Positions 1-5,885 of a stretch of DNA of 5,993 bases are shown one piece after another. The notes under the pieces are model-generated. The model had not been told where the DNA came from, ran no database searches, and saw only the letters and a list, made by a program, of their open reading frames with translations. Source of the stretch: Burkholderiales bacterium (GTDB lineage: Bacteria > Pseudomonadota > Gammaproteobacteria > Burkholderiales > Burkholderiaceae_D); the NCBI GenBank assembly GCA_016197345.1, contig JACPVY010000373.1, positions 1 to 5,993 on the forward strand, written 5' to 3'. Every line of letters starts with the position of its first letter. Positions within the stretch are counted from its first letter, which is position 1. A program made the position numbers and the translations under genes.

Positions 1-2
1 AC

Positions 3-1064
3 CATGCCGCACTGTGCGCCCGCATGCAGCGTGAAATTTTGATCAGCTCGGGTGAAAATAGTGAGCAAAATCATGATCAACAAAACCACCATGACGACTG
101 CCTGACGCATGAAACCACGCCTTGCCTGAGCGCGATGTTTGGCCCACTCGCCACTGGCAAACGTAATTTAGGGGTGATGACGATTCAATCACGGCAACCA
201 GCCGCCTATGGTGAGCGCGAGGAATTAATTTTCCGCAATTTGTGTTCCTATGGCGCGATTGCGCTCGACAACGCCTATGCCTACAAAAAGCTGCAAGAAG
301 CGCAAATCCAACTGGTCGAACAAGAAAAATTGGCGGCACTGGGCAGCTTGGTGGCGGGCGTCGCCCACGAGCTCAATACCCCGCTAGGCAATAGCTTGGT
401 GACGGCAACGGGCCTGCAAGACTATGGCGATCATTTGCAAATGCAGTTAGAGAATCAAAGTCTGCGCTTATGTGATTTGGAAGAGTTCATTGCGCGCCAA
501 CGTGAAGGCATGGATTTGATTTTGCGCGGCTTGCATAGCGCCGCCAACTTGGTCGTCAGTTTTAAACAAGTCGCGGCTGATCGCACCACAGCGCAGCGAC
601 GTTTTTTTGATTTACAACAAACGACGCACGAAGTGGTGGCGACGATGAACAGCCTAATTCGCGCGGATGGTCATCGGATTCTGGTCGATATTCCACCCAA
701 TATTCAACTCGATAGTTACCCCGGCCCTTACGGCCAAGTCATTACCAGTTTCATCAACAATGCGGTGTGTCACGCTTTTCCTAGCAGGCGGCCAGGGCAA
801 ATTACGCTACGCGCGACGCAACCGAAAGCGGGACGGGTCTTGATTACGTTTGGCGACAACGGGGTGGGGATAGAGGCGTGTAATTTGAAGCGTATTTTTG
901 ATCCATTTTTCACTACCAGCCTTGGGCAAGGTGGCAATGGCTTGGGTCTTTCGATTAGCTATAACATCGTCACATCGATGTTACAGGGACACATCAGTGT
1001 CGAAAGTACACCGGGCGAAGGTGCGGTCTTTATTTTGGATTTACCGCTAACGGTGGAAGCATAG
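3..1064 (+). CDS. GAF-domain sensor histidine kinase (5' partial)
   Basis: Membrane or cytosolic sensor kinase of a two-component system: it autophosphorylates on histidine and passes the phosphate to a response regulator. The reading frame is open to the window edge, so the true start lies upstream; the first in-frame ATG is at 24. Numbering from that ATG: the C-terminal half of a GAF sensor domain (about 1-85, ending in a YGERE..IFRNLCSYGAIALDNAYAY-type segment), a short coiled linker, then HisKA with the phosphoacceptor His115 in AHELNTPLGN. The ATPase domain follows, with the N box around Asn246 (ITSFINNA), G1 DNGVGI at 278-283, F box FDPFF at 292-296 and G2 GNGLGLSI at 304-311. All catalytic boxes look intact, and the protein ends without a receiver domain. 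An Asn/Gln/His-rich stretch at about 11-30 interrupts the GAF part. Its ligand and partner regulator cannot be read from the window. The family call is firm, the specific function unknown. Confidence 0.93.
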   Translation, partial: HAALCARMQREILISSGENSEQNHDQQNHHDDCLTHETTPCLSAMFGPLATGKRNLGVMTIQSRQPAAYGEREELIFRNLCSYGAIALDNAYAYKKLQEAQIQLVEQEKLAALGSLVAGVAHELNTPLGNSLVTATGLQDYGDHLQMQLENQSLRLCDLEEFIARQREGMDLILRGLHSAANLVVSFKQVAADRTTAQRRFFDLQQTTHEVVATMNSLIRADGHRILVDIPPNIQLDSYPGPYGQVITSFINNAVCHAFPSRRPGQITLRATQPKAGRVLITFGDNGVGIEACNLKRIFDPFFTTSLGQGGNGLGLSISYNIVTSMLQGHISVESTPGEGAVFILDLPLTVEA

Positions 1065-1093
1065 GCCAAACGGTGCAATGCGCCTGCGGCTAT
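954..1093 (+). repeat. Kinase-tail repeat, copy 1
   Basis: The last 36 codons of the kinase, its TAG stop and 29 bases beyond align without gaps to 4667-4806, with 24 mismatches in 140 by hand count (about 83% identity). The part after the stop (2 mismatches in 29) is better conserved than the coding part (22 in 111). It includes the left arm and tip of the palindrome that is complete in copy 2. Here the right arm is lost after TAT at 1091-1093. Confidence 0.9.
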
Positions 1094-1173
1094 CATCAAT
1101 AGTACGCCTGCATCAAGACCGCACACGCTTTTCAGCATCAAACCATTGTGAGGGCGAGGCGGAAGATCAATCG
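1065..1173. other. Intergenic spacer between kinase and IS
   Basis: It holds the half-palindrome tail of the kinase repeat (1072-1093) and the left arm of the element split by the IS (1166-1171). No gene and no convincing terminator with a T-run is seen after the kinase stop. Confidence 0.6.
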
Positions 1174-1182
1174 AGTCTGACC
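1174..1182. repeat. IS target-site duplication, left copy
   Basis: AGTCTGACC directly abuts the left end of the IS and is repeated exactly at 2513-2521. Nine bp is the duplication length known for IS10-group elements. The core GTC-T-GAC is symmetric, like the symmetric NGCTNAGCN target preference of IS10. Confidence 0.92.
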
Positions 1183-1197
1183 CTGAGCCTTCCCCTT
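1183..1197 (+). repeat. Left terminal inverted repeat of the IS
   Basis: CTGAGCCTTCCCCTT matches the reverse complement of 2498-2512 at 14 of 15 positions. This is the transposase-binding end distal to the end of the gene. Confidence 0.92.
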
Positions 1198-1249
1198 AAA
1201 TTTCGCTGGTAAGCCATTGAAAGAAAAGACATTCTTCAGCAAAAACAGT

Positions 1250-1316
1250 GCATGCATAGTTGTGTTACCGCTTTCATTCGTAGCGACCAAACTGCGAAGG
1301 AAAGCACCATGCATGC
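1250..1316 (+). promoter_or_regulatory. Inverted repeat enclosing the transposase start (possible translation-shielding hairpin)
   Basis: GCATGCAT at 1250-1257 is the exact complement of ATGCATGC at 1309-1316, which contains the transposase ATG. Nested inside are AGTT/AACT (1258-1261 with 1290-1293) and CGCT/AGCG (1269-1272 with 1282-1285). A transcript entering from outside the IS could fold so that the start codon is paired. IS10 and IS50 are known to use such structures against read-through transcription; its role here is inference. An IS10-like antisense RNA could also map here, but I cannot identify its promoter. Confidence 0.4.
1297..1301 (+). promoter_or_regulatory. Ribosome binding site of the transposase
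   Basis: AAGGA lies 7 bases before the ATG at 1309. This start aligns with the N-terminus of IS10 transposase, so 1309 is preferred to the in-frame ATG at 1252, which lacks such a site. Confidence 0.7.
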
Positions 1317-2499
1317 GAAAAGTATCATACAAGATTTATTGGATAAAAACTGCCCACAAATTCATGCAAAACGGCGACGGTGTTTAGCGCTCATGACTGA
1401 TGCGGCTAGTGGTAGTAAATTGACCATGATGGAACTAAGTCGGGCGCTTTCAAGCAAGACAAATATACGGCACCGCATCAAACGTTGCGACCGATTGCTG
1501 AGTAATAAAAAGTTACATAAAGAATGTCCTTTGATTTATCGCGCGATGCTTTCGCCGATTTTGGCAACAATAGAACAGCCTGCCATCATCATAGATTGGT
1601 CTGATTTGTGCGCAGACCGCAGTTGGCAATGATTGCGCGCAGCGCTGATGGTAAAAGGTCGTTCACTGACCGTTTATGAGGAAGTTCACTCGATAAAAAT
1701 GGCGACCAAACCAGCGGTGCACAAACAATTTATTATGAATTTAAAAATGCTATTGCCGCAGCATTGTAGGCCCGTGTTTATTACCGATGCTGGCTTTCGT
1801 GCGCCATGGTTTAAGTTACTCGATAGCATGGGATATGCGTGGATAGGTCGAATCCGCAATCGCGACATGGTAACGCCAAATGCTGCGACACCCCAATGGG
1901 AAGGATGTAAAAAACTATACGAAAGGGCGACATCCAAGGCGCAAGATTTGGGGCAATATTTGTATGTTCGAGGTAAAGCTGTGGCATGTCGATTAGTGCT
2001 CATCAAGAAAAATCCACAAGGTCGCCACCACAAAAATGTGGATGGAAAAGTGAGTAAATCCGGGCATAGCCTAAAACAAGCTCGTGCCCAAAATGAACCG
2101 TGGCTGCTGGCAGTTTCACCTCAACTTGCCGAAATGCCTGCTGATATGGTGGTACGTCTTTACGGCGGGCGAATGCAGATTGAACAAACATTTCGCGACA
2201 GTAAAAATGTCAGCCGTGGCTTGGGCCTCACCCAAAGTCAAACGCGTAGTGCTGAGCGATTAGCGATGCTCCTGCTCATTGGCGCGCTTCTAACTTACGC
2301 TTTATGGTTAATCGGCTTGGCGGTAAAGAAGGAAGGATATCAGATCGAATACGGCGGGAAAAAGAAGGCCGCGAAGGCCTTATCGTTACTTTCACTTGCG
2401 AGATGGTGGCTAGCCGACTCGCCGCATTATTTATCGAAAAAAACAATTCGGGACGCACTGAATATACTTTGCGCAATGGCGATGGATGTATATAAATGA
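1309..2499 (+). pseudogene. IS10-group transposase, interrupted by an in-frame TGA
   Basis: DDE transposase of the IS4 family, which cuts and joins the IS ends. Reading through one stop gives 396 codon positions, against 402 residues in IS10 transposase. The first part (1309-1632, 107 aa) carries the first catalytic aspartate, Asp96 in IIIDWSD. Codon 108 is TGA (1630-1632). The same frame continues to 2499 with Asp160 (ITDAGF) and Glu292 in YGGRMQIEQTFRDSK, which fits the family signature Y-(2)-R-(3)-E-(6)-K. These positions nearly equal those of IS10 (Asp97, Asp161, Glu292). No frameshift is needed, so this is a single nonsense change, probably from a leucine codon such as TTA. Neither fragment has the full triad, so activity would need UGA read-through or a helper copy elsewhere. 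A sequencing error is possible. The gene ends inside the right inverted repeat. Confidence 0.92.
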
Positions 2500-2512
2500 G
2501 GGGAAGGCTCAG
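2498..2512 (-). repeat. Right terminal inverted repeat of the IS
   Basis: The reverse complement reads CTGAGCCTTCCCCTC, 14/15 identical to the left end. It overlaps the last two bases of the transposase stop codon. Confidence 0.92.
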
Positions 2513-2521
2513 AGTCTGACC
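2513..2521. repeat. IS target-site duplication, right copy
   Basis: AGTCTGACC is an exact copy of 1174-1182. It lies 10 bases from the end of the PD40/DUF4214 gene, so the IS did not break that reading frame. Confidence 0.92.
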
Positions 2522-2531
2522 CCATTGATTT

Positions 2532-4349
2532 TTAGAGCGGGGTGTAATCAATCCCGTTTTGAATCACGCCGATCAAGGCTGCTTTGTTTTCTACGCTTTC
2601 GGCGAAAGAAGCGAGCACATAGGCTGAGGTAAGGGTGTGTTGCTCTAGCAGGTTGAGCCAATATTGATAGCCACTCGTTTCCGCTGGACGGTGCAGCACG
2701 TTTTGGTAAAACTTATTGACGATGTCGCTATTGCTGGGGCTGCTGCCGTATAGCGTGGTAAATTCCGCCGCTTGGGTGAAGCCTTGTGCGACCTGGGTCA
2801 GGCTGGCGCCTTTATCCATGGTATTGATCCAATAGCTGAGGCCAGATTTGTCTGGCGTGCGGTTGAAGGCGGCTTGATAAATGCGATAAGCTTGGCCAGC
2901 ATTGCCGTCGATGTCATAGGCGCGGCTAGCGTCGTCAAATTTTATGCGCTCGATATTGTGGAGGTTGTCAGTAGCAGTAATTGGGCCACCAAGATTGCTT
3001 GGGTCTGGGTTGCTAGCGGTGACGAGTAAATTGCCGTTGCTGCGGGTGACGGTGTATTTAGCGAGCGCGCCAGAATAAACAGCGGTGTCGGTGCCGCTGC
3101 CGCCATCCAGATATTTATTGCTCGTGAGATTGGCGGCGATATTGTCATTGCCAACGCTATCTTGTAGCGTTGGCAGCGTACTTTGATAAATGTAGAGGCC
3201 GCTATTGGCGCTGCTATAGAGATTGCCGCGAAATACCAACGTGCTGCTATTACCGGATATTAAGGCCTCAGCCATTGGACCTGTCGCTTCGCCAGTGCTG
3301 GGAACGATGCGCGCTAAACCACCGGTTTGTGTGTCTTTCAGATAGATATCGGCGCTACTGTTGTGATCGTCGCTGGTGAAGTAACTGAAGTTGTCTGCGA
3401 ACGCGACATAGCGCCCATCATTGCTCACCGAAACTTGTAATTGCCAAGTGTAATGTGAGATACCAAAGGCATTCGAGCCGACATTGACGACTTTGCCCGT
3501 CACCATATCTTTTTCGTATAGGCTAAAGCTCACAGGCTGATTCACTTCGGCTTCATAGCCTTGAAAGACGACATAGCGGCCATTGCCTGAAATCGCGCGA
3601 ATGCTGGCTTGGTCGGTATCGGATGAGACTAGGCTGAGTGCGCCGGTTTGCAAATCTTTCCAATAGACATTGGTATGTGTAGGCGTGATGCCGGGGATGA
3701 GATTGGTCGCTGCGCTTTCAAATGCACAATAGCGGCCATCGTCAGAAATCTTGCCAAAATCAGAGCTTCTATTTCCTTGTGTGCCATCACTGGCAGTGGA
3801 GGCAATGGTAATTTGCCCGGTTTGCATATTTTTGACGAAGACGTCACCTGTGCCATTGCTATCGCTCGCCACTAGATTCGATGCAATGCTGGAAAATGCA
3901 ACGACATTGCCATCAAGTGTGAGGGTCGGGCTGTTGCAAAAACCATTGGCTGCGCTACCATTGGCGCTACTTGATGCCAATTGCAAGGCCCCCGTTTGCC
4001 AATTTTTCAGCAGAATTTCGGGCGGCTTGATGCCTGACACCCAACCGCTAGCAGGTGGTGAATTCGGGACAAGATTGCTAGCTGTGCTAGCAAAGGCGAT
4101 AACGCCACCATTACCCGATAGTGCCAGATCGCGGTAGAGGCCCTCTTCGCCAAGGTCTTGCACAAAGCGCACACCACCTTGCATATCTTTGATAAAAATC
4201 CCGGATTGGGTGCTGGTGGCGTTAGCGGCGGTAGGATTGTTGGGATCGAGCGTTGAGATGAAAGCAAGATAGCGCCCGTCGTCGGAAATACTCATGTTAG
4301 GGTAATAATTATTATCGATCGCAAGCGTCGTGATGACTTGTCCGGGCAT
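2532..4349 (-). CDS. Predicted secreted beta-propeller (PD40/TolB-like) protein with RTX-like segment and DUF4214
   Basis: 605 residues. Seven repeats with a S-x-(D/N)-G-(R)-Y-x-(A/V)-F core start near residues 22, 78, 145, 202, 254, 309 and 365. The first six are each followed by a (V/I)-(Y/F)-x-K-(D/N)-x-Q-T-G strand, while the last has a degenerate version (LYIYQS). The spacing is about 52-67 residues, as expected of a seven-bladed PD40/TolB-type propeller. Next comes one degenerate RTX-like calcium-binding segment (LDGGSGTDTAVYSG, about 414-427). A C-terminal DUF4214 region (about 484-595) has two similar halves built on YQAAFNRTPDKSGLSYW and YQNVLHRPAETSGYQYW. There is no Sec signal peptide. 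RTX-like motifs with a C-terminal DUF4214 are common in proteins exported by type I secretion, so an extracellular or surface role is inferred. No secretion genes are in the window. The propeller could bind proteins or glycans; the substrate is unknown. The start is supported by a good Shine-Dalgarno site. Confidence 0.9.
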   Translation of the reverse strand: MPGQVITTLAIDNNYYPNMSISDDGRYLAFISTLDPNNPTAANATSTQSGIFIKDMQGGVRFVQDLGEEGLYRDLALSGNGGVIAFASTASNLVPNSPPASGWVSGIKPPEILLKNWQTGALQLASSSANGSAANGFCNSPTLTLDGNVVAFSSIASNLVASDSNGTGDVFVKNMQTGQITIASTASDGTQGNRSSDFGKISDDGRYCAFESAATNLIPGITPTHTNVYWKDLQTGALSLVSSDTDQASIRAISGNGRYVVFQGYEAEVNQPVSFSLYEKDMVTGKVVNVGSNAFGISHYTWQLQVSVSNDGRYVAFADNFSYFTSDDHNSSADIYLKDTQTGGLARIVPSTGEATGPMAEALISGNSSTLVFRGNLYSSANSGLYIYQSTLPTLQDSVGNDNIAANLTSNKYLDGGSGTDTAVYSGALAKYTVTRSNGNLLVTASNPDPSNLGGPITATDNLHNIERIKFDDASRAYDIDGNAGQAYRIYQAAFNRTPDKSGLSYWINTMDKGASLTQVAQGFTQAAEFTTLYGSSPSNSDIVNKFYQNVLHRPAETSGYQYWLNLLEQHTLTSAYVLASFAESVENKAALIGVIQNGIDYTPL

Positions 4350-4357
4350 GATGCAAA

Positions 4358-4363
4358 CTCCTC
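4358..4363 (-). promoter_or_regulatory. Ribosome binding site of the propeller/DUF4214 gene
   Basis: GAGGAG on the minus strand, 8 bases before the ATG at 4349-4347, fixes this start. It also explains the short, signal-less N-terminus MPGQVITTLA. Confidence 0.8.
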
Positions 4364-4666
4364 AACAAATAAATCATTAGAGTGGGCGCGTATGAATGTA
4401 GAACAGCAGCGCGAACTTATTGTAAAGACATTTTGTGACTTAGACTATCGTATGTTCCAAAATCGTCAGCACTGTGAATATGATAAATGCTGTCATGCAA
4501 TGCAACACCACAATCTTGTATCGGGACGTTATATGTAGGTCGATCCGATTCGGCTGTAGGGTGGTATGAATCGGCTTGGATACGTTGAGAAAAATCCACT
4601 GCGCTTTTTGCTGATAATTTGCGGCTGGCACCAAGTGACAAATATCGAAACATTGATGCTGCGGGT
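4364..4666. other. Spacer without a recognisable gene
   Basis: About 300 bases between the start of the propeller gene and the kinase remnant. It must hold the promoter of the leftward gene, but no strong -35/-10 pair stands out. Short frames on both strands lack ribosome sites and resemble no family I know. Its right part stays open in the frame of the kinase remnant (from 4589) but does not resemble a kinase, so it is probably rearranged or decayed sequence. Confidence 0.5.
4545..4574. repeat. Short palindrome in the spacer
   Basis: CCGATTC (4545-4551) and GAATCGG (4568-4574) form a perfect 7-bp stem around a 16-base loop containing GTAGGGTGGTAT. No T-run follows on either strand. It could be a degenerate dispersed palindrome, but a chance inverted repeat of this size cannot be excluded. 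Confidence 0.35.
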
Positions 4667-4777
4667 ATTCGCTACAGCAGCGTCACATCAATGTTACAGG
4701 GACATATCAGTGTAGAAAGTACGCGAGGAGAAGGGGCAATATTGATATTGGATCTGCCACTGACGGTGGCAGCATAG
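4667..4777 (+). pseudogene. Remnant of a second histidine kinase (last 36 codons)
   Basis: In frame with its TAG stop at 4775-4777, this encodes IRYSSVTSMLQGHISVES and onward to LDLPLTVAA, matching the extreme C-terminus of the kinase ending at 1064. This is the end of the HATPase domain, after the G2 box. Of 22 coding differences, 15 are at third codon positions, so the two sequences diverged as functional paralogues before this one lost its body. Upstream of 4667 the similarity stops abruptly. No His, N, G1 or G2 box and no start site remain, so it is not a working gene. Confidence 0.85.
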
Positions 4778-4806
4778 GCCAAATGGTGCAATACGCCTGC
4801 GGCTAT
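4667..4806 (+). repeat. Kinase-tail repeat, copy 2
   Basis: Aligns without gaps to 954-1093 (116 of 140 bases identical by hand count). It ends inside the right arm of the palindrome at 4785-4812. Confidence 0.9.
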
Positions 4807-4812
4807 TGCACC
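4785..4812. terminator. Hairpin between kinase remnant and pstS (possible terminator or REP-like palindrome)
   Basis: GGTGCAATA (4785-4793) pairs perfectly with TATTGCACC (4804-4812). After one unpaired C, GCC pairs with GGC around a TGC loop, giving 12 bp of stem. It begins 18 bases past the pstS stop on the minus strand, and rightward transcription from the remnant would also meet it. Neither side has a real T-run, so an intrinsic terminator is only possible. From memory, palindromes of the GGGTGCAATA...TATTGCACC type are dispersed repeats in several proteobacteria. The left half recurs at 1072-1093. Confidence 0.6.
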
Positions 4813-4830
4813 CTACACGACTGAAACGCT

Positions 4831-5874
4831 TTACATCGGCGTCCATTCCAAAGGCTTGCCTTTGGCATCGGTAATTTTCAGCAATTCCACGAAAATCCGT
4901 GCTTGCACCGAATCAGGCAAGGCGACGAAATCTGCGCTATCGGCAAGGTGGTCACCCTTCACGAACGCCCACGAGAAAAACTTCAACATCGCGATGGTAT
5001 TGGCTGGGTTGTTGGTCGATTGCGGCAACACCACAAAGGTGCCAGCAGTGATCGGCCAACTGCTAGAACCTGGGCGATTGCTGAGCGATTCCTCAAACGC
5101 ACCACTACTACGCCATGGGCTGTTATTCAATGCGCTAGCAAAAGCTTTAGCGCTCGGTGCAACAAACTTACCATCGCGATTTTTCATCAAGCCATACGTC
5201 AATTTTTCTTGGCCGACAAATTTGAAATCGACATAGGAAATAGCGCCCGCGGTTTGTTTCAAGGTATTGATGACTTCGGTCGTGCCTTTTACTTGCACCG
5301 CTTCTTGCGGCCATTTGACGGTGAAGTTATGGCCATAATTGACTTTCCAATTCGGGCTGACCTGGCTCAAATAGTCGGTGAAATTGTAACTCGTGCCAGA
5401 ACCATCTTGACGCACGATCAAGGTGATCGCTTTTTTCGGCAAGGCTACGCCTGGGTTTAAGGCGGCTAACGCTGGGTCATTCCACATCGTGATTTTGCGC
5501 GCAAAAATATCGGCTAGCACTTCGCCGCTAAAACGCAGCTCGCCACTTTTTACGTCAGGCAAATTGAAGACTGGCACGATGCCAGAAATAGCACTAGGAA
5601 AGCTAATCAGCTTATCGCGCTTGAGTTCTTCTGCTGTGAGTGGAACATCACTCGCGCCAAAATCGGCCGCGCGTGCTTTAATTTGTTTCAGACCTTCGGC
5701 TGAGCCGTTGGCTTGATAATTGAGTTTGATGGTGCCTTGCTGGGTGTAAGTCTCTGCCCATTTCAAATACAAGGGCTTAGCGGCGGAAGAACCTGTGCCA
5801 TTTAAATCTAAGGCGCGCGCATGACTTTGCGGCAATAACAAGCTGGCGATACAAAATACGAAAAGGCGGGACAT
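4831..5874 (-). CDS. pstS: Phosphate ABC transporter periplasmic substrate-binding protein PstS
   Basis: 347 residues, the normal size for PstS. It binds phosphate in the periplasm and delivers it to the PstCAB importer. A Sec signal peptide is visible (SRLFVFCIASLLLPQSHA, cleavage probably after SHA or SHARA). Recalled E. coli PstS phosphate ligands align with a constant offset of 20: Thr10 to Ser30 (GTGSS, conservative), Ser38 to Ser58 (NGSAEG), Asp56 to Asp76 (DFGASD), Arg135 to Arg155, and Ser139-Gly140-Thr141 to Ser159-Gly160-Thr161 (RQDGSGTSY). Other family segments are SGELRFSGEVLADIF, KWP, GAISYVDF and LKFFSWAF. No pstC follows within the window; downstream lie a hairpin and a kinase remnant, so it is unlinked from the usual pstSCAB order on this side. 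No Shine-Dalgarno or Pho box is visible upstream, where the sequence changes to foreign high-GC DNA within about 15 bases. Confidence 0.96.
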   Translation of the reverse strand: MSRLFVFCIASLLLPQSHARALDLNGTGSSAAKPLYLKWAETYTQQGTIKLNYQANGSAEGLKQIKARAADFGASDVPLTAEELKRDKLISFPSAISGIVPVFNLPDVKSGELRFSGEVLADIFARKITMWNDPALAALNPGVALPKKAITLIVRQDGSGTSYNFTDYLSQVSPNWKVNYGHNFTVKWPQEAVQVKGTTEVINTLKQTAGAISYVDFKFVGQEKLTYGLMKNRDGKFVAPSAKAFASALNNSPWRSSGAFEESLSNRPGSSSWPITAGTFVVLPQSTNNPANTIAMLKFFSWAFVKGDHLADSADFVALPDSVQARIFVELLKITDAKGKPLEWTPM

Positions 5875-5885
5875 CGAAGAGTAAT

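Larger units (their letters stand above)
1183..2512 (+). mobile_element. IS4-family (IS10-group) insertion sequence, complete
   Basis: This 1330-bp element is bounded by near-perfect inverted repeats beginning CTGAGCCTTCCCCT and flanked by an exact 9-bp direct repeat. The length is almost that of IS10 (1329 bp). The ends share CTGAG and, at the same spacing, CCCCTCAT (right end) with the recalled IS10 end sequence. It encodes one transposase in the + direction, starting 126 bases from the left end, and the transposase stop lies in the right inverted repeat. Unlike IS10, I find no GATC in either terminal repeat or in the leader, so the Dam-methylation control described for IS10 is not evident. 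The exact duplication and well-preserved ends point to a simple insertion with no later deletion at its borders. The in-frame stop in the transposase probably makes it non-autonomous. Confidence 0.95.
1166..2529. repeat. Palindromic element split by the IS
   Basis: Removing the IS and one target copy joins ATCAAT (1166-1171) to ATTGAT (2524-2529) across a 13-base loop containing AGTCTGACC. The restored site is thus a short imperfect palindrome ending just past the stop codon of the leftward gene. From memory, similar AATCAATGGGGTCAGACTC motifs are dispersed in many proteobacterial genomes, often near REP-associated transposases. That identification is recollection, not shown here. It could also have served as the terminator of the leftward gene. 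Confidence 0.5.

Noticed and set aside
1217..1245. TTGAAA followed 17 bases later by CAAAAA as a transposase promoter
   Set aside because: The -10 is too poor. Other pairs nearby (TTCTTC/CATAGT) are equally weak, so no promoter is annotated.
1686..2033. Minus-strand frame inside the transposase
   Set aside because: Shadow of the conserved transposase frame, with no independent support.
4392..4538. Possible 48-residue gene on the plus strand starting MNVEQQRELIV
   Set aside because: No ribosome binding site, no recognisable family, Cys/His content looks random, and it sits in decayed spacer sequence.
4417..4653. Overlapping minus-strand frames of 64 and 78 codons in the spacer
   Set aside because: They overlap each other in different frames, lack ribosome sites and resemble no known protein.
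4364..4666. Start of a CRISPR array or an RNA gene in the gene-poor spacer
   Set aside because: No regularly spaced repeats and no tRNA-like or rRNA-like sequence; only one short palindrome is present.
4903..5460. 185-codon plus-strand frame opposite pstS
   Set aside because: It is antisense to a fully convincing PstS whose ligand residues are all in place; its sequence has no family features.
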